64,000 nt of DNA from Cotesia glomerata. Taxonomy: Eukaryota; Arthropoda; Insecta; Hymenoptera; Braconidae. Made by a program: the position numbers and the translations under genes. Positions 33,201 to 45,200 of the stretch are shown here, one piece after another. The notes below the pieces were generated by a model. The model worked only from the letters and a program-made list of their open reading frames with translations, made no database searches and was not told the DNA's origin. How positions within the stretch are numbered: position 1 is the stretch's first letter; the number at the start of each line of letters is the position of its first letter. The stretch covers positions 18,961,603 through 19,025,602 of the forward strand of contig NC_058161.1 in assembly GCF_020080835.1 (NCBI RefSeq), given 5' to 3'.

Positions 33201-36200
33201 TACTTGTTGACAATATATTTAACTATATACTGAGTGGAGGGGGCTATGGACGATGAGCGTGTTGGCGCAACGAGCAAAGTGTGTGCGCTGACACACAAGT
33301 CCCAAAAACTATAAATAAATAAAATTTTGCTTTATTAAATAATGACTACACAGTAAAAAATTTTTCGTCATTGTGTAAAGTGTAAAAATGTTTGTGTAGA
33401 ATTTAACATTTTAGTATGTTGATTTAACACAAATTGTGTAAAAAAAGTCATCAACACAAATTTTTGTGTTCAATTTGACGAAAAATTTTTTACTGTATAT
33501 TGTTAAATTGCACTAAACTTTCTTAACTATTGACGTTTTTAAAGATATAAGTTCATCCCGATGTTATACTCAAGAGCTATCAAGAGCTTTCATTTGAGTA
33601 CCCACATGCATTTTCATATATACATTAGGGTGGCGCAAAAAAACCGACTATTTTTTTTTTTTAAGTCTCGAGTGAAAAAATGTTAGTTTTTGATGTTTTA
33701 AGAGCTCTCTCCAAAGGACAGCTTAAAAAAAAATTTTTAAGATGTCGCTCCAAATTTTTTTTAAATTCAAAAATCGTCAAAAATCGAATTTTTTTTTTTT
33801 TTTTATTTTTTTTCTCGTCACGGTATAATTTTATAGACTAAAAAAAAATAAGTTTCTGAAAATTTCAGTTCAAAATTTGAATTTTGAAAGGTCGCTCATA
33901 ATTTTTTTCAATTTATTAGTGCATTAGTTTAGATTTTTTCGAGCGACCTTTTACTATTCAAATTAAAATTGCATGCATTTTTTTTTTTTTATTTAGTACA
34001 ATAATCAATAAAAATACATCACGAGATGAACTAATAATCAAGCACAACATAGAAAATATAATTTTTTTTTTAATTTAATAATTTTATTTAATCAACCGCC
34101 AGGCGTGGGTTCGAATCCCAAGCTGGTCTTAGAAACCAGCTTGGTTGAGTTTTGACCTTGCCGCGTAGGTTAAGATTTTTTGAAACCAAAAAGACCCCAA
34201 CGTACCATTCTCAACTCTTAAAGTCGGCGATATGACTAATTAAAGAAAAAAAAAAAAATTATGAGCGACCTTTCAAAATTTAAATTTTGAACTGAAACTT
34301 TCAGAAACATTTTTTTTTTGGTCTATAAAATTATACCGTAACGAGAAAAAAAATTAAAAAAAAAAAATTCGATTTTTGACGATTTTAAAAATTTTAAAAA
34401 ATTTGGAGTGACCTCTTAAAAATTTTTTTTTGAGCTGTCCTTTGGTGAGGGCTCTTAAAACATCAAAAACTAACATTTTTTCACTCGAGACTTAAAAAAA
34501 AAAAATAGTCGGTTTTTTTGCGCCACCCTAATATACATATATATGATATATATAAATATATGAAGAATTGATGTGGGTACTCAAATGAAAGGTCTCGATG
34601 AATGTAATGTCGGGGTGAGCTTATATCTTTAAAAATGTCAATAGTTCACAAGATACAAGGTCATTTCTTAACTATTGATATTTTTAAAACTATAAGCTCA
34701 TCCCGATGTTATCCTCATCAAGACCTTTCATTTGAGTACCCACATCAATTTTTCTTATGTTTATATATATTATATATATATGTATATATGAAAAATATAT
34801 GAAAATGCATATGGGTATTCAAATGAAAGGTCTTGATGAGTGTAACATCGGGATGAACTTATATTTTTAAAAATATCAATAGTTCACTAGATACTCGGTC
34901 ATTTCTTAATTATGTATCTAGAGATAGAGCAATTTCGAATGCAGCCTAAATACTTATCATCATAAATTGACTATTAGTGAAAATGATATGAAACCTTGAA
35001 AAGGTACAACTCCAGGTCATTTCATCAAATAAATACACGGGCCGGAAAATTTTGCTTATTCTCTTAATAATATAGATAGATATACAGTTTTTAATTTTTT
35101 TATTTTATTAATTGCAATTAAACGACACTAAGTTACACATCCATTTTCAATAGGAAGCCTGCAATTCCTTCAAAGAATTAAAATAAAAAAATTTGACTCA
35201 ATTAATGGATTTTTTTAACCAGCTACAGTGTTTACAAGTTTGATACTTGAACAGGAAAATTTTTTAAACTATTTTGATGTTTTTTTCCATTTCTACTGCA
35301 CTAAATACATTTTAAAAAAATATGCAATTAATCTTCATTAAATAATCTTGATAATAGTATGCAAAATATTTTGATTCTATGAACTAACAAGGGTTTAATA
35401 ATAAAAAAAATAGATAAGCATTCTCTGCAAAATAATTTATTCTAATTAATCAGTACTAAAAATAAAAATAAAAAATTAATAAAATTCTTAAGAAAGAATT
35501 TTTACAATTAAATTGACACACTTATCATATTTATAAATTTAATAACTCCAATTAAAAAATATAACATAAATAAATAAATTAATGACCTTAATTAATTAAA
35601 ACTTAAAGCCTACTTATAAAAATCAATAGCTCAAAGCATTTCATCTGCATTATAAAGTAATAAAGGAATAAAAATAAAGATAAAAAGTACTATTACAAAT
35701 TCTTTTTCCTTTTATAAAATCTCCGTAGTGACCTTGACCTACTGCGTACAAATAAAGAGCTTAATCCGTTAATAAATTACAGTAAATTTTATTTTTATCT
35801 TAATCAAAGCTTACTAAATTTTTTTATAAATTAATTTCTTTATTTTTTTATTTTAGACCAAGAAGAAAACGTGATCTTCCGAGTGTGGGACAACCCTTAA
35901 TACCAGCGAACGGTGATGCGGAAAAATTGCACATTTATGGCCTGAGATTGGAAGGTGAACAAGAAGAGCAAGAGTTTGCTAACGGTGTGCCGAAAGTTGT
36001 CGGCGAAACTTTAGTTACGATACGTATTTTCGGTTCTGGGATTACTACTGATACTGTTATCAGTTTTACTGATATACCACAAAATCGGGGTGAGATTTGC
36101 GACAAGATTAAGTCACAAGAATTTATTGTAAGTTTGATAATCGATATCTCTTAAACGCATCTCACGCTTTATTTATTTTTTTTTTTTTTTTTTTTTAAGC

Positions 36201-39200
36201 TAATTTTAATTAAATTTAAAAATAAAAATCAATTTTTAGTCTATAAAATTTTTTTTAATTAATATATAATAATAATTAATTATTTTTTATATTTTTAAGG
36301 TGGAAAAAGTCGAAAATTTCACGGCAATTATATCAGGAATGCTTCCTTTGGGTTCACCATTTTACATTTGCGCCAAAAGTATGTCCTCTGGTAGTGTTAA
36401 TTTATTCTATCATCAAGGAACAGAAGTTTATAAACAAGTGAGTTAATTTAAATATAAATTTCTGAGATGAATATTGAAAAAAAATAATCTAAAAAAATAA
36501 GATTTATAAAATATGTTATTTGACGATAAAAATCAAAAATTAATTTATTTAAAGGGTTAAAATTAATTAATACAAAGGTTGATTCTCTGTAAGGACGTCT
36601 TAAATCTGTACAAAATTGTCCGACCAAATTATTTTTGATTTTATTAGAAAAAAAATTAACAAAGGCTACAAAATTATCAGCTTAATCATAATAAATAAAC
36701 AGCCGATTTAATTTTTGCTTTTTCGACATTTGTGTATCTTTTGCCATATAACATCACAGGGGACTGTTTTTTTTTTTATCAAATTGAGAAAAATCAAGCA
36801 AACTATTTTAATGCATTCAACTTTTCAAGTTTTCAATGAATGTTTACATTAATTAGAATAATATTAAGACTTATAGATCCAATTTTATAAATAAATTATA
36901 AATAAAAATAGTTGCCAGGAGACTGAGTTTTGAAGTGGCCCAGACACATATTTCAAGCACAAACGGTGCTTTGACACTAAATAAAATGCCAATAAAGCGC
37001 TAACAGCCCTATGGTAATTAACTCAAGGCTAGTTAGATCCTTATAAACCTTACAAAAGGTAAAATAACACGCTGGATTTTTTTTTTTTGGCTTTGAACTT
37101 CTGGCAGGGGACTGTTCTTAAAATGCCTGGGACAAACTTTGGTTTAATGAATTTAATGAAACAAATTAATTTTCGGTACTTTTTATTGAAGAAGATTGTT
37201 AGTTAACTAATTAAGTTTATAAACATTATGGACCAAATTATATATTATTGACGAATAACTTAATATTTGATCTTAAAGTTTTAATTTTGGGAATGGGACA
37301 GCCCATGGGACTGTTATTTCGGTGGTTTACGAATTTATACCAAAAAAATCAAAATTTATTTCATTTTAGTTTTTAATGCTCCAAATAGAAATGTTTTTTT
37401 ACTTTCGTAATAAATTTTTTTTTAGTAACAAAATAACAATTTTTCTAATAAAAAAATGCCCAGGACAGCAAAAAACATCCTTACAGAGAATCACCCATAA
37501 ATTTATGCAACCGATATGCAAAATTCAAAAAAGCAGTTACCTATTTATTAAGAAAAAAAAAAAATCTAATTATAAGACAATCTAAACAAATTAAAGGATC
37601 AAAATAATTTAATAAACTTTTAGTTAAAATTGATAAAATTTATCAATTTTATATTCTTTTTATTTATGAAAATTATGTATTAAAATTTTTTTAAAATCAT
37701 TCTTAATTATTTTTATTTATAAATTGTAATCAAGAGACACGCTAGATTTCTGAGATGAATATTTTTTAAAAAATCTACCTAAAAAATAGGATTTGTAATA
37801 TATGAAAGTTATTTTACGATAAAATCCAAAAATTAATTTATTTATTTTCCGAACTACGAAATAAATTGAATAAAATATCAAAAGTCGAAGAATAATAGCT
37901 TAAATAGAAGATAATTATGGGAACTTTGATATAAATTTAATAAATTTAAGCTCTTTTACGGCTGATAAATTTTTTAAAGAAAAACGCCCGAAATCCATTA
38001 ATTGAAAATTTTTTTCAAATTTTTAAAATCACGGAATTAATTTAAAAAATCATCAAAATTAGACAAATAGTAGCTTAAATTGAAAGCAATTATGTGAACT
38101 TTAAGATAAATTTAACAGATTCAATCTATCTTTAATGTCTGGAAAATAATTTCCATAAAATTGACGAAATAAAAAATTTTTTGAAAATGAAAAAAATTTT
38201 CACACCTACAACTCGTAAACCAACCGGCCAACTTAGCTCATCTTCAAACTTGATCTTGGTATTGATTCATAAAATGACTCCACAAAATTTCATAAAGATC
38301 GGTTAATAACCGTGGACGCAATCTTGCTTACATGCCGCGTTATATCACACTGATATGCATAAACTTTTGAGCCAACGCTATTTTTCGGCGAAACTCTAAG
38401 AAATAAAATATATTATGACAAAATTTTATTAAAATTGTGACATAAGACCAGCTAAAATAGCTACACCAAAAAAAAGGTTGAGTTGAGCCAAGAAAATATT
38501 TTTCTTCCTAATTATTTTCGTGACCGAAAAAAAAATTTTTTTTTGACACAAAAAATTTCACTTATTCCAACAAAATTAATTCTCGCTTTAAGAAATACGT
38601 ATCTTGATCCAAGAAAATTTATTTAAGTCAAGAAAATCTTGTTGTTTTGAAAAAATTCAGCCTCATGCTCCAAAAAATTTAGTTCTTGATAGAAGTTTAT
38701 TTTCTTGTCTTGAGAAAATTTCTCTCTTGCTCCAAAAAATTAAATATAAAGATAGAAGTAAATTTTCATTAATATTTTTATTGATTAACATGTCAAATGG
38801 CAAGATCAAATAATATTTTATCATTTTTTTTCATTCAATACGTATAATTGCACGGTAAAATAATATAAAATGGGTATCAAATATTCTCGAGAAAAATTTT
38901 CTCAAGGTGAGAAAATTTTTTTCTCAGCTGAAGTAGGTGGCGCTGCTTCCCTAAAGTATCTAAAAATCTTGATCAAATATAAAAATTTATTGTATCAAGT
39001 ATTTATGATAGAATTAAGAAAAAATGACTGACATCAAGAATAGAATTTAAAGAAAAATTTTAACTTCGGCCAACACAACTTCGGTCTTCCTTCAGACATT
39101 CGACAAATTTTCTTGAGCCAACAATTTTGTTCTCCAGTCAAGAAATTTTTCTTTCTGTGTAGATTTCTAAAAAAATTTTATTTTACTTTCAGATAATCTC

Positions 39201-42200
39201 GTACCAAAAAACTTTACCGCTGTGGCTTCAAATTATAGTGATATTAACTTGTTTATCATTCTCGGCATTGTTCTCCGGTCTTAATCTTGGGTTAATGTCT
39301 ATGGACCGGACTGAATTGAAAATTTTATGCAACACTGGGACTGAAAAAGAACGAGAGTACGCACGTACCATCCAGCCGGTGCGAAATTATGGAAATTATC
39401 TTCTCTGTTCCATTTTATTTTCGAATGTACTTGTCAATTCTATTTTTACGATCCTTCTGGATGATTTAACCTCCGGCACAGTCACTGTTATCGGCGCTAC
39501 ATTGGCAATTGTTATTTTTGGAGAGATCTCACCGCAAGTATGATTTATTTTTTCTTTTTTTTTTTTTTAATATTAAATTTATTTTAATTTAAATTACGCA
39601 ATATTTATGAGTCAAAAAATTTTTAAGTTTGCTTAAAAATATATTTATTGTTCAAAAATTTTAATTTAAAAAATTAAAATTTAAAAAATTTTAATTAAGA
39701 TTTAATGATATTTATTTATTTATGTATGTTTTTTAGGCATTTTGTAGTCGACACGGCCTATGTGTTGGTGCGAAAACAATCTTAATAACAAAGATAACAA
39801 TGGTTATAACATATCCGCTGAGTTATCCGATAAGTAAATTTTTGGACTACATGCTGGGAGAAGAAATAGGAAATGTTTACAATCGCGAGCGGCTCAAAGA
39901 ACTTGTTAAAGTAAGTTCTATTCTTTACAATTTGTTATTCTTATATAAATTAAGAATAATTTTTAAATAATAAATTAAATATAATTAAGAAATGACCTTG
40001 TATCTTGTGAACCATTGACATTTTTAAAGATATAAGCTCACCCCGACATTACACTCATCGAGACCTTTCATTTGAGTACCCACATCAATTTTTCATATAT
40101 TTTATATATTTACATATATTATATATATGTATATATGAAAAATATATCAAAAATGCATGTGGGTACTCAAATGAAAGGTCTTGACGAGTGTTACATCAGG
40201 ACGAGCTTTATATCTTGAAAAATGTCAATATTTAAGAAATGATCTTCTGTCTCGTGAACTATTGACATTTTCAAAGATAGAAGCCCATCCTGATGTTATA
40301 CTCATTGAATCCTTTCATTTGAGTACCCACATCAATTTTTCATATATTTTATATATTTATATATATTACATATATGTATATATGAAAAATATATCAAAAA
40401 TGCATCTGGGTACTCAAATGACAGCTCTTGATGAGTGTAACATCAAGATGAGCTTATATCTTAAAAAATGTAAATAATTAAGAAATAACCTTCTATTTCG
40501 TGAACTATTGACATTTTTAAAGATACTAACTCACCTCGACATTACAATTATCGAGACCTTTCATTTAAGTACCCACATCAATTTTTCATATATTTATATA
40601 TATCATATATATGTATATATGAAAAATATATCAAAAATGCATTTGGGTACTCAAATGAAAGCTCTTGATGAGTGTAACATCAAGATGAGCTTATATCCTG
40701 AAAAATGTCAATAGTTAAAAAAATACAGTGCAATTTAACAAAAGTTATTATTTAATATAGAAAATTTTATTTATTTATAGTTCATAAATACGGCAGTCAC
40801 GTAGTGACTGCAAGGTTGCTAGTTTTCAAATAATAAATTAAAAATAATTTTTAATGTACATAAACAGAAAAAATAAATCGTAAAATTTAGTCAGATTCTG
40901 GTTAATTTTTAATGTTTTAAATTGTACGTCGGACTCCAAGGTGGAATTTTATTAAATATAATGTAAAAAAGTATAAAATCTATCATTTATAATTAAATAT
41001 TGAAAAATAGTTATTTGTAGCCTACTATATTTAATAACGGCTCTCACTCTTTAAAGTTCATCCTTTCAAACAGTAAAAATTCCCATTTTAATTAATATGT
41101 ATTTTATAAAATCATATCGAGTGACTTGTGATAAATAATATTTTAAATAACAACTCTAACTACTTTAATTTTACTGTTTCAAATAGTTAGAATGGCTACT
41201 TAGATATGTATAGTTGAACTTTTGAAGTGAGAAGGGAGAGAAAGTTACGATCACCCGTTAAATCTAACAAAGTCAAACAGTAAAAATTTGACAGTTTAAA
41301 TATATTTTTTACCAGTCAAAGCAAATCAATAATTATAGATTTTTTTTTATCGTTGCGTTTAAAATTTACTATTTTACCTTGCAAATGTTGACGTTGGTTA
41401 CATTTAAATCTAAAAGTTTTCCCATAGTAGTTTTAGTAACTATTTTAAATATTTTTTCCATATCACACGATAATCTTTTACTTGCAAAATGATAGAAATT
41501 AAAGTTGTAATTGTTAATTATTATGCTTAAACTTTTTGGACATTTACATAGCTGTTATTACTGTTTTAAATCCTATTTTTGTTCTATATAATTATTGAAT
41601 TGTAGTATTCGAATAATAAATATCACAAATTAACTACTAAAATCACAATTTTACTGTTTGAAATAATATTTACTATCAATTGATCACTATTTATTATAAA
41701 TCTAGTATTATTTTTTTCCTTATACAATACTTAGAAAAAAATAAATTACAAATTAGAAAGCAATCAATTTTATATTTAAGATAATATTTATAGAACCCAT
41801 TATCCGACTATATAAAAACTAAATGCAGACTTTAAATTTATTAAGAATTATCAAAAGAATTTATTAGAAATATTATTATTATTATTATTATTATTATTTT
41901 ATTATTATTTTATTATGTCATAAAAAATATTTAAAATTATTTACTTTATCCATTACACTTCATTGGATGTTTTTATCGGATTAAATAACGTAAATGAATC
42001 TACCAGTAGCTAAAATAATAATAATAATAATAATAATAATTACTAAGTCAAATTAAATATGACACGCAACTAAAATGCGTGTTACTTTTATTTCGACGAA
42101 AGATCACGATTAAATTTGAAATTTAATTCTTTTAACTTGGAATTAATTTTTTTTTTTTACTTGTCATGCAAAGTCATCCGGAGAAAATAAATCAATAAAT

Positions 42201-45200
42201 AATTTTATTTGTTTTTTTTTAATAAATAATCTAATTTATAGAAATTTTCGTTAGAATATGTAGTAGTCTATTTCTTTAGTTTAATAATTTATTCAACTTA
42301 TAACTATACTCTTTACAATATTCGAATGAAGTTAATAAAGTTTCATAATAATTAATCAATCCTGTAGAATATAGTTATCAGTAAAACGATACAATAGATT
42401 AAGTTTGTGTATAAGTATTAATGTCAAGATGGTACTCCACGGTTACAATAATACGATACGTTAAGTAAAGGAAAATATGATAAGTGTAGTAACCCGTAGA
42501 TGTGTGTATCTCAGAGGCTGAGGAAAATCTGCCTCGTGCCCCTTGACTCTTGAGGGTGTTAGCCTTTGCTAACACTTAGCGTTGTTCTTGGGGTCCCGTG
42601 ACGTCATGAGCCCCTTGAATGCCGGGGAAGAGATTTTATGGCCCAAAGAGTACGGTGGTTGACGCAAAATTTTTGAGAGTGGAAAAGTACTCCCACAAAT
42701 ATTTTTTAACAAATTTTTTTTTTTTTTATTTGTCTATTTATATACTAATTATTATTATGTTTTTCCAGGTAACAACTGGTTACAATGATTTAGAAAAAGA
42801 TGAAGTGAACATAATAGCCGGTGCCTTGGAATTGAGGAAAAAAACAGTCGCTGATGTGATGACACGTATTGAAGATGTCTATATGCTTGATTATAATGCG
42901 ATCCTTGATTTTGAAACTGTTTCTGAAATTATGAAATCAGGTTATTATTATCATATTATTAAGAGAATAAGAAAAATTTTGTCTTTGGGATAGTCATATG
43001 ATAAAATCGGTTATTTTTTAGTGATATTTAGTGTCATTGCAAAGGAATTTGTGCCTTTTAAGGGTTTCATATCATTCTCACTGGTAGTCAATTTATTATG
43101 ATAAATATTAAGGCTGCATTTGAAAATACTTAATTATGTATCTCTAGATATACAATTAAGAAATGACCTTGTATCTTGTAAACTATTGACATTTTTAAAC
43201 ATATAAGCTCATCCCGATGTTACACTCATCGAGACCTTTCATTTGATTACCCACATCAATTTTTCATATATTTTGTATATTTATATATATTACATATATG
43301 TATGTATGAAAAATATATAAAAATTGCATGTGGGTATTCAAATGAAAGCTCTTGATGAGTGTAATATCAAGAAGAGCTTATATCTTAAAAAATGTCAATA
43401 ATTAAGAACTGACATTGCTATCTTGTCAACTACTGACATTTTTAAAAATATAAGCTCATCTTTATGTTACACTCATCGAGACCTTTTATTTGAGTACCCA
43501 CATCAATTTTTCATATATTTTATATATTTATATATATAACATATATGTAAATGTGAAAAATATGTCAAAAATGCATGTGGGTACTCAAATGAAAGGTCTC
43601 GATGAGTGTAACATCGAAATGAGTTTACATCTTAAAAATTGTCTTTAATATAATTAAGAAATTACATTGTATCTTGTCAACTAAAGATATTTTTAAATTA
43701 ATAAGCTCACCCCGACATTACACTCATTGAGAACTTTCATTTGAGTACCCACATCAATTTTTCATATATTTTATATATTTATATATATTACATATATGTA
43801 TATATGAAAAATATATCAAAAATGCATGTGGGTACTTAAATGAAAGCTCTTGATGAGTGTAACATCGGGATGCGCTTATATCTTTAAAATATATATTATA
43901 TATATGTATATATGAAAAATATATCAAAAATGCATGTGGGTACTCAAATGAACGCTTTTAATGAGCGTAACATCGGGATGAGCTTATATTTTTAAAATCG
44001 TCAATATTTAAGAAAGTACAGTGCAATTTATTAAAAGTCATTATTTAATAAAGCAAAATTTTATTTTTTTTAAACAAAATGTTTGAAAAAAAAAATTATG
44101 TCTATAGTTTTAAAAATTAAAAAAAATTAAATCTTATTTTATCTCAAAGATATTTCATTAGTATAGCAATCAATAATCGTGTAATAAATTGATAAATTTT
44201 TTTATTATTATTAAATATGTTATCTAATTAGTTCTTGTGATTCCGGAAAATAATCACGGGCATTTATCTTCACGGACAATTATACTAATAATAATTTATT
44301 AAAAAACTCATTATTTATTTTTATATTTTTTTTTACAGGATTTTCAAGGATTCCCGTGTATGAAGGAACAAGAAATAATATTGTTACAATGTTATACATT
44401 AAAGATTTGGCATTTGTTGATCCTGATGATAATACTCCACTGAAGACACTTTGTCAATTTTATCAGAACCCTTGTAATTTTGTATTCGAAGATGTTACGC
44501 TTGATATTATGTTTAAGCAATTTAAAGAAGGTAATTTTTTTTTCTATTTAATCCTTAAAAAAAAATATTTTTTTTTTAACTAAAAAAAAAAACTAATTTT
44601 CCGAGTGAATTTTAAATTAATTAAATAATATTCGAGTTATTGACTAATGATAAAACAAATATTTTAGGTCACAAAGGTCACATGGCATTCGTACAAAGAG
44701 TAAACAACGAAGGCGAGGGTGATCCTTTTTACGAAGTAATAGGCTTAATTACGTTAGAAGATGTTATCGAAGAATTAATCCAAGCCGAAATAATGGACGA
44801 GACTGATGTTTTTAGTGAGTCTATTTATAATATTTTTTATTCTAAAATTACATAAATTTTTAATGACATTAAAAATAGCAGTCATTTGATTATTTTTTAG
44901 TTTTTTTTTTCTTTTTTTAACAAATAAATTTGTTCCAAAAAATTATTTTAAAAAAATTGAATTTTCTTATTTTTCAAAATTTCTACATATTATTTTTTTA
45001 TCCTGAAATTTATTAAATAAAAAAATTCTAAAAATTATTAAATATCTGCTAACTTAATTTTTATAAATTTCTAAAATAAAAAAAAATTTTAATTTTTTAC
45101 AGCTGATAATAGAAGTAAACGCAAGAGATTAAATAATCGTCCGAAATTACCGGACTTTACAGTATTTGCAGAGAAAAAAGAAAGTCAACGAATACATATT

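Larger units (their letters stand above)
33290..35076 (-). mobile_element. Helitron-like element, copy H5 (CNNM intron 1)
   Basis: The 5' terminus is intact: on the minus strand TCTATATTATTAAGAG starts at 35076 with an A before it, as expected for insertion between A and T. Palindromic units follow. The 3' side is atypical (no GCAGTCAC hairpin; GTGTG-TCAGCG-CACAC near 33285 is a possible substitute). Two MITEs are nested inside (33350 and 33628). Confidence 0.7.

Noticed and set aside
40181..40714. Short open frames with repeated MKNISKMH-type motifs (also 7380, 28856, 5385)
   Set aside because: They are translations of the palindromic Helitron unit and recur wherever the unit occurs.
23342..44070. 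Polydnavirus segment or provirus
   Set aside because: The palindromic repeats were considered as viral segment junctions, but Helitron ends explain them better and no viral gene was found.
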